Below, one piece after another: positions 1-10,115 of a stretch of 64,000 bases of DNA. Under the pieces are notes generated by a model that ran no database searches, was not told where the DNA came from, and worked only from the letters and a program-made list of their open reading frames with translations. Position 1 is the first letter of the stretch. Every line of letters starts with the position of its first letter. The position numbers and the translations under genes were made by a program. This DNA is from Diabrotica undecimpunctata (taxonomy: Eukaryota > Arthropoda > Insecta > Coleoptera > Chrysomelidae): positions 54,154,981 through 54,218,980 of the forward strand of contig NC_092807.1 of NCBI RefSeq assembly GCF_040954645.1. The letters run 5' to 3'.

Positions 1-220
1 CGCTATTAATTATGTAAACGTACTGCTTTATCCATTTGACATTGGATAAAACTAGAATGACCTAGATAAATTGAGAAGTTATTAATCTCCCGTTTCTTTT
101 ATCCAAGCAATTTGGATAATATGCGAGGTATCAGGGTAAAACTACTTCTACCCAATTTCGGGATTTATCCTTAACATATGCATCTTTTTTGCGTAATGAA
201 ACATTTATTTATTGTTGCAG

Positions 221-488
221 ATTAAATATGCAATATCGAACAAAGAGCCTGATGTCAACACGATATCATCAAAACTTTCCACTGGTTTTGGATCTACGCC
301 AGAAGAGGGCATTACAGATTCAATATCAACAGTAACGTATTTATTAGAGAGCGTAGAAATTCTTTGTATATACATACCTCCTGGCATTGGTAACGCTGTA
401 AAATTAGTCTGGGGACTGAAGTTAAACGACTTAAATCTTAATGTAACATACGGAGTACATTATGGCAAAGATGATGAAGATTTTACAG
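221..488 (+). CDS. Host gene, internal exon 1 of 4: SORL1-like receptor, FN3 region
   Basis: This exon encodes about 89 residues of an extracellular protein. The acceptor is TTATTGTTGCAG at 209-220 and the donor is ACAG|GTAATC at 488/489, so it ends in phase 1. The last base (G) joins AT at 17540 to make an Asp codon, and the frame continues. The end of the exon has an FN3-like pattern, a Trp strand (KLVWGL) followed by VTYGVHYG. From memory this resembles YGIHY in the later FN3 domains of human SORL1 (SorLA), a sorting receptor for APP and lipoproteins. The preceding intron would be phase 0. The exon contains one Cys and no signal peptide, so the 5' end of the gene lies outside the window. 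The SORL1 assignment rests on remembered motifs; FN3 membership is firmer. Confidence 0.75.
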
Positions 489-678
489 GTAATCAATAGA
501 CAAAATATTTATACAAATCTACATTAAATTATGTATAAAGATTATTCGCCAACGTTTAAAATCTTTAAAACGAAATTTATTATAAATAAAAAAAATATTT
601 ATTATTTTTAATTGTTATATTTTATGGAATATATCGATTGGGGGCATCTGTTCTTGTTTGTCCTAATCTTTGTGTAAT

Positions 679-876
679 TTATTTCTCTGTTGTTGCCTTT
701 TTCGTGATTATAAACCCCGAGTATTTGAATTTATCCTTTCCTTTCATTGTTACGTTGTCATCAATCTGTAGATCTTCTATGTCTTCTTTACTTGTAGATA
801 GGTACTCTGTTTTCGTGAGTTTAATATCTAGGCCAGGCTTGGTATATTGTTCTTGTAGTTTCACTTTCTCTTTCAT
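679..876 (-). pseudogene. LINE reverse-transcriptase fragment
   Basis: The minus strand encodes a peptide with the pattern IKLTKTEYL ... FKYSG. This matches the stretch after the catalytic YxDD in many insect LINE reverse transcriptases (I.L.KTEYL ... FKYLG). The fragment is short, has no YxDD itself and abuts the mariner-like relic, so one probably inserted beside or into the other. The clade cannot be set. It stays open to both ends of the fragment, so it is a remnant rather than a gene. Confidence 0.55.
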
Positions 877-879
877 AAA

Positions 880-1790
880 CCTCCAAAAGCAAAAGTCTAT
901 GGGATTAAGACCTGAACTTCTGGGTGGCCAAGAAATAGGTGCGTCACGACCCCTTCCAACTCACCGACCAGGATACTGCCTGCAAAGGTTTTCCTGGACT
1001 TCATTACTGTAATGCGGTGTAGCGCCATCTTGTAGAAACCACATATTTCGCCTTATTGCAATATTGACTTCTTCCAAATACTCTTGTAAATCGTTTGCCA
1101 AGAACTGCAAATAATTATCACCATTTAAGTTGTTGGAAAGAAATGCTGGGCCTATTAGATTGTTATTCACAATCACTGCCCAAACATTAACTTTGAAAGT
1201 CCTTTGGTGGTGAAACCTTTTTTTTTGGCGTGAGGATTTTCGTCGGCCCAAATGTGCTCGTTATGATGGTTTGTTATTCCATTTCTACTGAAGGTAGCTT
1301 CGTCGGTAAACAAAATATTTCTAATAAAATTAACATTTCGAGTGTTTTCCATTAACAACCAATCGCAAAAGCCAATCCTTTTCGGATAATCTAATAATAG
1401 GGTTTAAGCAGCTGATCCTTCAAACGTCTCCAAACCCTTACGTGAAGAACATTTAGTTGAGCAGCTATTACCCTTGTACTTGTTCTAGGGACTTCTTCAA
1501 TGATTTCTAAAATGTCTTCATCAGTTGCATCCATTATTGGACGACCACTATTGCCAGCAACTTGCGGTTTGAATGTACCCGTTTCCCGTAAACGAAGATC
1601 AATGGTAAGAAATAATCACCTATCGGGTGTATTTCGATTGGGGTATTTTACTGCATAACGCCTTGCGGCTGCGGCACTATTTCCTTGACATTCACCTACG
1701 ATATTCCCGATAGTTTATTGAAATCATAATTTAATCTGATCCAACTTACCCAAAGTTAAATGCATAACTGCCATTTCCTGAAATGTGCCA
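880..1790 (-). pseudogene. Tc1/mariner-superfamily transposase relic
   Basis: Read on the minus strand, fragments line up in transposase order. They are an N-terminal helix-turn-helix region (GECQGNSAAAARRYAVKYPNR, then a second HTH near 1450-1530), the first catalytic Asp in ILFTDEATFSRNG (about 1320), WADENPHA, the second Asp in WFLQDGATPH (about 1030), and WPPRSSGLNPIDFCFW (about 910) carrying the third Asp. The usual SPD is changed to SSG, and a TGA stands where Trp is expected in GRWVGRG. Stops and frameshifts show it is dead. It belongs to the same insect family as the copy at 14821-16084. I counted 43 residues between the second and third Asp, longer than the 34 of mariner. I did not find its terminal repeats. 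Confidence 0.7.
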
Positions 1791-2320
1791 TTGTAATACC
1801 ACAGTTTTTAATATTAATCTTATTCACACAATAAATGATAGCTTCAAATTATTGACTATTATTGATGGAACAGTTTGTAATTATTTTATCCGTAGAAACT
1901 AATTGTAATTTTATGGCCAACTAGAAAAAAACTAGTTTTTCGAAAAAGTGATGAGGCAAAAAAGTTTTAAAAATGTGTTAAACTAATAATGCCACAAAAA
2001 TTCATTTGACTGGAACGTACTCACAAGTTTTTTGATTTAGTGCTGCACACTCCCCTTAAAGTTTTTCTGTGCTTTTAGATATTTTTGTTTCTTTTGTATG
2101 AAAAATGCTTTCAGAACAAGAAAGTCAGGTGTCCATTTTTATTACAAAATGTCAAGTAGTTTAGGAGATATTGCAAAAAAACAATTTTTATTCTGTAACT
2201 TGAAAGGGCTGTAACTTTTTTTGTGTACACTTTTGTACAAAGGTAAATTGGATTCAATCAATTTATTTTTGTCCCCGGAATGCGTGATTTAATTTATGAC
2301 ATACCTTTTTGAAACACCCG

Positions 2321-2379
<59 letters not shown>

Positions 2380-2689
2380 TTTAAGGAATATGACAGTGCC
2401 GTTGTTAATATAAAATTTCAAAATTGACAAGTACATTTTTTGATAGCTTTTATAATCAATCAATGTCAAAAGTTACATTAAAAAAATAAAATTAATATAA
2501 AATTACGTAAATTGGGAATCTTCTGGCGTTCTGTGTTTCTGTGTTTTTGCTGATGTATTTATTAGATTAATTTTTGATGTTTCTTCACATTAATACCATA
2601 ATTAATGCTACAGATCTTTTAAAGGTAAGATCATTTACTTAATTGTTTCTCATATAAGATGTATCGCTAATTACACTCTTTTAGATGAA
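1791..2689. other. Gene-free intronic stretch with one (TA)n array
   Basis: This stretch is AT-rich with no supported coding potential. It contains a mariner-like terminal motif (TTGAAACACCCGGTGTA near 2309-2325) directly before the microsatellite, probably the end of an unrecognised non-autonomous element. Confidence 0.5.
2324..2375. repeat. (TA)n microsatellite
   Basis: About 26 uninterrupted TA units, immediately after a CACCCGGTG motif. Confidence 0.97.
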
Positions 2690-2719
2690 CTGATGATGCT
2701 CATTGAACAGTGGGCGAAA
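2690..2719 (+). ncRNA. Hammerhead ribozyme-like core, Penelope-like remnant
   Basis: CTGATGA (2690-2696) is followed by a five-pair hairpin (GCTCA 2698-2702 with TGGGC 2711-2715, one G-T wobble) and then GAAA (2716-2719). That order, CUGAUGA, helix II, GAAA, is the invariant hammerhead core. Penelope-like elements are known to carry such ribozymes in their terminal repeats. Helices I and III and the cleavage triplet were not identified. It probably marks the end of an otherwise lost Penelope-like copy next to the (AT)n array. Confidence 0.5.
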
Positions 2720-2778
2720 CGTCTTTATTAAATAGATAAAGTAGCACAACTCTTGTCTTTTTTATCTCCAAATTGACC

Positions 2779-2779
<1 letters not shown>

Positions 2780-2831
<52 letters not shown>
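2780..2831. repeat. (AT)n microsatellite at the left end of the Penelope inverted repeat
   Basis: About 26 AT units directly abut the outer end of the left Penelope arm (ACAAAACTCA at 2831). Confidence 0.97.
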
Positions 2832-2833
<2 letters not shown>

Positions 2834-4134
2834 AAACTCAAATATTTGGGTGTGCAGCGGAAGAGAGGACAAAGAAGTACGCTTTTTAGTAAACCAAGCT
2901 TTCGCAAATCTTTATTTGCATCATCAGGGTGCTACAATAAACAAAATTAGTACAAAATACAGAAAAGGAATTATTTTGCATCTTACACTAATTGAGGTTG
3001 GTTGTCGTGATGTTTATCAAATGAAATGAGCAACTCATTTGACCCCTACAAATGATGGTGAAAACTATCCAAAATTGTTTTTTTAAAAAACGTTCTTTAA
3101 CAAATACATATTTAAAACACTTTAAAACACATATACATGAACACTTAAATAAAATTATGTTAAAATAATTACAGAACATGTCATAAAATAAAATTTAGGT
3201 TATAAACATTCTTATCGGAAACAAAGAATTGGTTGTGAATTCGTTACTGCCAACTTAAAACGATAGAACGTTAGATCTTAAGGATAACAATGTAAAGGTA
3301 ATACCTAGTATACCTGGTAGACGCTGAACTTGAAACAGAAAAGGTAAAAAGACTTATTTTAGAAGAAGTAGTAGTGGTATTGTATATCTCACATATAATT
3401 AAACTTATATTGTTGATGATGAGTTGTCTGTATTAGTAGATTCATGTTTATCCAAAGTTAACAATAATGAATATAAGTTGCTTAAATTATTGGTATCTGT
3501 CTTTTTGTTAATAGTTTCTTTTTCTTGAAAAATGAAAGCCATCTCGAGAAACAATCTTTTTAAATAATTGGTCTCCGTGGATAGGATTTTTACATTTGGA
3601 AAATCGAAAGAGTGCCCTGTTGTGTTAGCATGTGTGGCTAGAGAACATCTATCAGGGTGTAACCTAATGTCACTCTTGTGAAGAGTCAAGCGGCTAGAAA
3701 CTTTTTGGGAGGTGTGACCTATATAAGAACCTTCACAGTCCAAACAATTAAGTTTGTAGACAACATCACTTTTATCTAAGTTTGGTACTTTATCTTTCAA
3801 TGACTTGTACAAAGATCCCACAACTAGAGTGCTTTTTTAAGCAATTTTTACATTTGGTAGGTATTGAGCAAAAATTCTGGTCAATTTGGGAGAGACGTCC
3901 TTAATAAATGGAAGTGATACAAAAGATATATTAGAAATATTGTTAGTCTGTGAGTGGGAATCAGAGCTAACTTTCATAACACCTGTATTTTGGGGAGGGT
4001 TTACTTGTGTGTTGAGTATGACAGAGGATGTGTTAAAGATGATTTTCCTAAGTAAGGATTCGGGGTAAGAATTATCTAGGAACAACTGTAAAAGGATGTT
4101 GAGATTCTTCTCTCTAAAAACAGGGTCAGCTAGT
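2831..4134. repeat. Left arm of a 1.3-kb inverted repeat (Penelope-like)
   Basis: This 1304-base arm is the reverse complement of 4872-6170 with few differences. Outer ends match (ACAAAACTCA at 2831, TGAGTTTTGT at 6161-6170), as do inner ends (GTCAGCTAGT ending 4134, ACTAGCTGAC starting 4872). The arm carries the 3' portion of a Penelope-like reverse transcriptase, the GIY-YIG endonuclease and the 3' non-coding region, on the minus strand. Inverted and tandem partial copies are typical of Penelope-like elements. Confidence 0.93.
2900..2927 (-). ncRNA. Hammerhead ribozyme-like core, left Penelope arm
   Basis: On the minus strand, CTGATGA (2927-2921) is followed by a perfect six-pair helix (GCAAAT/ATTTGC, loop AAAG) and GAAA (2903-2900). 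It is the mirror copy of the core at 6074-6101 and lies downstream of the Penelope coding region, where such ribozymes are known to occur. Confidence 0.65.
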
Positions 4135-4866
4135 TTACGAACTCGTGTAGTCATTTGTTTGACTAGATTAATTTTCAAGCTTGACTTGTGGTAAGAGTGG
4201 TAGTTGAGATATCTTCCAGAGTTACACTTTTTTCTATACCAATCAATTGTAATGATGTTATCCAGTTCTCTAATAAACATTGTGTCGAGAAAAGGAACAG
4301 ATTGGTTTTGATCCTCTTTTTCAAGAGTAAATTGAATGTGGGGGTCATAGCTATTGAAAATGTCTAAGAGCTCAAATTCTAAACCTTGTGGGCACGACAT
4401 AATAATGTCATCAACTTACTTTTTAATAAAAGGAACATTGAAAGGAACAACCTGAAGAATAATATCCAACAGATCATCCATTACATATGTAGCTAGAATT
4501 GGAGAGATACTGGCTCCCATAGGAGTGCCAAAGGTTTGTTTATAATATTTGTTATTGAAAGAGAAGCAAGTGGAATTAAACAAGAACTCTATCATCTCAA
4601 TAAACATATCGTAATCGATGCTACATACTTCTGAAATTTTATTCCAGTGTTTATGAATAGATCGGAGAACGGCATTTAAGTAAACATTACTGAAGAGGGA
4701 GACCACATCTAGACTAACGAGAACATAATTATGTGGTAATATAGTTCTGTTAAATAACTCAACAACTTGAAAAGAATCTCTGATGTAGTAATCATTATTT
4801 GAATTATAAGCGTTGGTCAAAATATTGGTGAGAAAGCCTGCAATATGTTCAGTTGGTGAGCCTATG
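3405..4866 (-). pseudogene. Penelope-like element, reverse transcriptase plus GIY-YIG endonuclease (5'-truncated, dead)
   Basis: Read from 4866 down, the minus strand encodes Penelope-type RT motifs: LVSLDVVSLFSNV, then FGTPMGASISP, then the active site region, then VPFLDT, DWYRK and SGRYLNYHSYH. It continues into a GIY-YIG nuclease (VYKLNCLDCEGSYIGHT, CxxC included, with the downstream LE motif), ending at 3405. The active site should read YVDD, but the Tyr codon is TAA (4414-4416), giving stop-VDD in an otherwise open frame. A second Tyr to TAA change near 3837 separates RT from nuclease. Sequence before the GSPTEHIAG segment is missing: the 5' end is cut off where the other arm begins. Penelope-like RTs are telomerase-related and this copy cannot work without readthrough. 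Confidence 0.88.
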
Positions 4867-4871
4867 GAGCC

Positions 4872-5601
4872 ACTAGCTGACCCTGTTTTTAGAGAGAAGA
4901 ATCTCAACATCCTTTTACAGTTGTTCCTAGATAATTCTTACCCTGAATCCTTACTTAGGAAAATCATCTTTAACACATCCTCTGTCATACTCAACACACA
5001 AGTAAACCCTCCCCAAAATACAGGTGCTATGAAAGTTAGCTCTGATTCCCACTCAAAGACTAACAATATTTCTAATATATCTTTTGTATCACTTCCATTT
5101 ATTAAGGACGTCTCTCCCAAATCGACCAGAATTTTTGCTCAATACCTACCAAATGTAAAAATTGCTTATAAAAGCACTCTAGTTGTGGGATCTTTGTACA
5201 AGTCATTGAAAGATAAAGTACCAAACTTAGATAAAAGTGATGTTGTTTACAAACTTAATTGTTTGGACTGTGAAGGTTCTTACATAGGTCACACCTCCCA
5301 AAAAGTTTCTAGCCGCTTGACTCTTCACAAGAGTGACATTAGGTTACACCCTGATAGATGTTCTCTAGCCACACATGCTAACACAACAGGGCACTCTTTC
5401 GATTTTCCAAATGTAAAAATCCTATCCACGGAGACCAATTATTTAAAAAGATTGTTTCTCGAGATGGCTTTCATTTTTCAAGAAAAAGAAACTATTAACA
5501 AAAAGACAGATACCAATAATTTAAGCAACTTATATTCATTATTGTTAACTTTGGATAAACATGAATCTACTAATACAGACAATTCATCATCAACAATATA
5601 A
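4872..5601 (+). pseudogene. Penelope-like element, 3' coding part with intact GIY-YIG domain
   Basis: From about 4872 the plus strand is open to the stop after SSSTI at 5601. It encodes the RT thumb region (starting ADPVFREKN) and the whole GIY-YIG nuclease: VYKLNCLDC, YIGHT, the SSRL arginine, and LE in the LFLEMAF segment. Tyr codons lost in the left arm are kept here (KIAYKST). The RT catalytic region is absent, so this is a 5'-truncated copy. Any reading upstream of 4872 is antisense to the other copy and is not real protein. Confidence 0.85.
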
Positions 5602-6073
5602 GTTTAATTATATATGAGCTATACAATACCACTACTACTTCTTCTAAAATAAGTCTTTTTACCTTTTCTGTTTCAAGTTCAGCGTCTACCAGGTATACTA
5701 TTACCTTTACATTATTATCATTAAGATCTAACGTTCTATCGTTTTAAGTTGGCAGTAACGAATTCACAACCAATTCTTTGTTTCTGATAAGAATGTTTAT
5801 AACTTAAATTTTATTTTATGACATGTTCTGTAATTATTTTAACATAATTTTATTTAAGTGTTCATGTATATGTGTTTTAAAGTGTTTTAAATATGTATTT
5901 GTTAAAGAACGTTTTTTAAAAAACAATTTTGGATAGTTTTCACCATCATTTGTAGGGGTCAAATGAGTTGCTCATTTCATTTGATAAACATCACGACAAC
6001 CAACCTCAATTAGTGTAAGGTGCAAAATAATTCCTTTTCTGTATTTTGTACTAATTTTGTTTATTGTAGCACC

Positions 6074-6101
6074 CTGATGATGCAAATAAAGATTTGCGAA
6101 A
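6074..6101 (+). ncRNA. Hammerhead ribozyme-like core, right Penelope arm
   Basis: CTGATGA (6074-6080), a perfect six-pair hairpin (GCAAAT 6082-6087 with ATTTGC 6092-6097, loop AAAG), then GAAA (6098-6101). GCACC just upstream of CTGATGA can pair with GGTGC at 6020-6024 as a possible helix I; the left arm has GATGC there, so that pairing is weaker in it. Helix III and the cleavage triplet are unresolved. Its position 3' of the nuclease gene fits known Penelope hammerheads. Confidence 0.65.
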
Positions 6102-6215
6102 GCTTGGTTTACTAAAAAGAGTACTTCTTTGTCCTATCTTCCGCTGCACACCCAAATATTTGAGTTTTGTATTCTATTTGATCAGCGTTGATGACAAGCG
6201 TTTATTGCTTTTTCA

Positions 6216-6216
<1 letters not shown>

Positions 6217-6271
<55 letters not shown>
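6217..6271. repeat. (TA)n microsatellite
   Basis: About 27 TA units, 46 bases beyond the right Penelope arm. Confidence 0.97.
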
Positions 6272-6273
<2 letters not shown>

Positions 6274-7825
6274 GTTTAAAAAAGGCATAAAGATGTTTAA
6301 GCTTTCAATACAGCACTGTTTTTAATAAAGAATAAAATATTTAATATAAGTTTTTATAATAGCACCAATATTAAATTCTAAAAATGTACATTTCTTTAAA
6401 ACGGAAATACCGTGTGCGTTGGTCAGTAAAGAAATTTGTTTCAATACCTGCTAAGCACAAACAATAAATGATTTATAATGTAACTGTATAAAATTATTCT
6501 CTATTTATCACTTAGTAGTGCTACAATTACAACTATCCACGTCCGGTATTTTCATGGTTCATGACCAATGCGTTTTATTTTTTATTATAATAGTAAAGGA
6601 TATAATTATTATAGCAGTATCGACTAATAGTCGAGGAGCCAGGGGAGGTTGAGTATGCACTTTTATGTCCACTCGGTACCTTGACGCTTTTTTGGTGTAT
6701 AGATTCGATTTTTCGAGGGTACCAGGCGAAAACACGTGCGATTAACTTTTAACCCCCATCATTTTGAAGGAATTGTTATAGCTCTAAAAAAAACTTTGAA
6801 ACTTTGCAAAATTACTTTATCTTTAGTACTAAAAAAGGTGTAACAATTATAGAGTAAAAATTTTACTAAAAAGTTCTATACTAATTTGTTTATAGCCTTT
6901 TACTTTTTCTGTTTTCATTGTCACTTTTTTCCACCATAACTACAATTAATTACCCACCTCATCTTCTTAATTCCTGAACATAAAATAAATTACACTTTTA
7001 TACTTATTCATTATCGTTTCGATTTTTTCTTTCATGCCTCTATTACCATTATTATACCTTCCTAAATTAACAAAATTAACTACCCACCTCATTAATTTGT
7101 TCCTGATTAACTGATCCAATCATTGTCCTTTCTGTATTAATGATCTTCTCAATTTTCTAAACAGTATAACTTGCATTTTTACAATCAATTGCGATTGAAT
7201 TTCTTATAAATTTCATCCATTCAGTTTACTTCACAATCTCTCAGACAATTTTTAATTTTATAACCAATCATATCATTTTTTTACATTCATACATTTAACT
7301 AACACACCTTTACTTTAGAAATCATTAAGTTCCCCTTTTCATTATAACTTTTTCATGTCCCTCGTATGGTAAAATAACGAATCTGCAAAATTGAAATTTT
7401 ACAGAGGAGAGAGAAGAGCTAGAAAACATTTCAAATTAATGTGAAAAATGGAAATATTAACGTAAATAAACATTTGTGTATTAATTTCTATAAATGTGTC
7501 TTTATATAATTAACTTAATCTAAATTGCAATATCCTTTATCAAAGCAAAAAAACGCAGATTCGTTAGTTATCTATTGCAAAATTATCCCTTAGTCCAGTA
7601 TACTAAGGCTAATGTAAAGTATACCTACTTTAGTATTATTATTTTAAGCACCATTTCCTACAATTAATTTAAAGCTTATATGCGAAAATATTATATACTT
7701 CACATAATAATAACATAGGTACTAACTACTAATAATAATTTTTGTTGACAGCTACTAGGAAACATAATACAAAATAAAAAAAATAAGAAAATAACAAAAC
7801 CATGACCAAACACAAAACTCAAAAA
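6272..7825. other. Gene-free AT-rich intronic stretch
   Basis: No coding region is supported. The phrase ATTA(A/C)TTACCCACCTCAT and a following TTCCTGA-type motif recur about 130 bases apart (near 6945 and 7075), suggesting a diverged local duplication. GTCGAGGAGCCAGGGG near 6630 is a GC-rich patch of unknown origin. Confidence 0.5.
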
Positions 7826-10115
7826 TTACAACAAAAAGCAATATGTTGTGTCGTCATATTCAGATTCTTCTGGAATATCTGGTTCAGGCAGAGTATCCCT
7901 TATAAGAGTTTGAGTAGAAAGCCTTTCATAAAATCCATGGTATGCACGTGGATTCTGTAGATCTTCGCCTAACTTTTTCAGGTCTCTGTATTTGGCAATG
8001 GAAATAGGGAGTTGATTAGTATAAGGCGTAGCTGGTTTGAAATTTAATGGACGACCTCGTTGTAATTTAAGCACATATTTGACAAAGGTTGTCGTTTCTA
8101 CATAGTTTGCTTTAACGAATACAGCATTTAGATCTGTTTTCTTTTGTACATAAACCAAACTGCTTTTCTAAATGGTAGACTTGTATTACTGTTGTATTCA
8201 CCACTAAAATTACATTTATCTGGACAAATATTCATAAATCCTTGGTGCACTAAATGGTTAACTTCAAATGGGTGATGTTTATTGCGAGCTGTTCTTATAA
8301 CTTAAGTCTAACCTTCTGTTATGTACACTGGAACGTTCTTAACTTTTTACTGAAGTTTAACATGTATTAAATCACATTCCATTTGACTGTGTCCAGGTTC
8401 AAAAAATCTATGGTCAATTTGTTTTATATTTGGATGCTCTTTAAGGATATGCATACACATGACTATAAACCTAAAATTTTTCAGTTGGCCCCCACAACTG
8501 TCAGACATCATTCGCCCATACTCTACCGTAGGTCGTGCCATTATATACTTAAAAAAGGAATGTTTAAATTTCAACACTTCCACGTTGTCCTTCCGTTTCA
8601 TTTCAAACATAACAAGTTGCACTTGCATCTTTAATTTAAGGTTATAAATTGTCATGTTATAGACTGCAAGTTTTCTAACATAAAAGTAGGGACCACTAGG
8701 TCCTTTTGGAACAAACAACTTGCAGGATCTGAGTGAAAAGTTAAACTATTGTTTTGCTCTTTGGCAATTTTTTTATCATTGTCTCTTAGTTTTCTAGCAG
8801 CTTCCTTCCAATTTTAATGTTCATTATAAGATTCTTCATCATTCTCGCTATATTTAGCACTCTCTTTATTGGTAATGCGTACTTTACAACGATCTATCTT
8901 AGGTTTATGAAATTTATGTTAATATTCCCTTAAAATCTTTCAATATTTCAGTGGAAACTGCTGTACGTTGAGCCTTCAAACACTTTTCCTTATACAAACT
9001 GTACATAATTATAACATTCACTGTTAATTCTAAGAATGTATAAATACTTTTTTTATGAAAGTAATGGGACTCGACACTTGGAAAAGAATGTATGTGATCC
9101 CTAATGAAAGTATCGTCTTCTTTTGTAATTTTATTCGGTGGTGCTCTTTTTCCTCCCACCTGGAATAGGTATACCACTGAAATTAATTTTTTTCAAAGAT
9201 CCCCTTAATAACCCCTCAGAAATATTTAAGGTATCTAAAAAAAATTCTCTGCATACAGTGTGCTTCTCTCCATTTGATGTCAGAGAATATTTTTTTGTAC
9301 TTGATTTTCGTGATGGTGCAGCTTTTGTTCTCCTATTTACTGGTTTTATTGTAACATGAGTTATAATAAGCTGACGCTGTCTTTGAAAGACAGTAAACTC
9401 CGAAATTCTTTAAAAATTCGTTCTCTTTCTAGTTCAGGAATTAATATTGAACATTTATGTTTATTTCGTCCCAAGCATCTCGGTACTTTCAAAGGTCTCT
9501 CACTAATGATTTTTCCTTTGCTGGTTAAACATTCCTCAACTTTAAACCTCTTTTTCTGTTCCTTCTTGTCCTGAGTAACCAGTTTTGATTTTTTACGGCT
9601 TGCAGGCGAGAAAGCTTTTGTTTTATCTTGTGGACTACCTTGACGATCAAGTAAATGGACAGTGTCTTCAAGAGGAACATTTTGCTCGGCACTGGTACCT
9701 CAAATTTCATTGCTGTTGACACTGTTTTCAAGATGAACATTTTGGTGGACACTGATACCTCCAATTTTATTGCTGGATTGATCATCTGATTTTCTTACCT
9801 TTTTGTGGCGACGAGTAGAAAACCTATTAGACTTGGTATTTTTAGTACTAAAACATAAAAAAAAATTACATAGAAAATATATTGCTGTGTGGTGTATGTA
9901 CTGTTACCTTCCGAATCAGAAGAATCATCTCCAGATGGTTCATATTCATGAATTTCATTAGAACAAAATGTGTATTATTCTTCAGCCTCGACTATATCCT
10001 TGAGAACAATATAAGCATTTGTTTTGGCTTTTCTTGCTGAATTTCCTTGTCTGGAAGCACTTGCCATCTGAAGAATTTTATTTGTCCTGAAGCTGACATT
10101 TAGAGGAGTGTCCAT
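7826..10115 (-). pseudogene. Unclassified CGGQ/EPGHS-motif transposon gene (broken)
   Basis: Minus-strand fragments line up as one gene. They are an N-terminus from ATG at 10115 (MDTPLNVSFRTNKILQ), a probable GT-AG intron (9907-9848), a Ser/Asn-rich linker with two copies of a 16-residue unit, a segment with KRAPPNKITKEDDTFIRDHI and SFPSVESHY (about 9170-9050), then FYVRKLAVYNMTIYN, SDSCGGQLKN and EPGHSQMECD (8718-8347), and a C-terminal region ending at 7826. I recognise this architecture from many insect multi-copy uncharacterised proteins. It looks like a transposase with candidate acidic residues in SDSCGG and EPGH. A Sola-type assignment is possible but unproven. Stops and frameshifts break it between about 8350 and 8160 and at several upstream points. 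I found no terminal repeats. Confidence 0.6.

Larger units (their letters stand above)
4872..6170. repeat. Right arm of the 1.3-kb inverted repeat (Penelope-like)
   Basis: This arm is the reverse complement of 2831-4134, separated from it by a 737-base spacer that carries the 5' part of the minus-strand RT. It carries a plus-strand partial Penelope copy and ends near another (TA)n array. A transcript of the host intron would contain both arms. Confidence 0.93.

Noticed and set aside
4813..4871. N-terminal extension of the plus-strand Penelope frame
   Set aside because: This part is antisense to the other Penelope copy; homology starts at the arm boundary near 4872.
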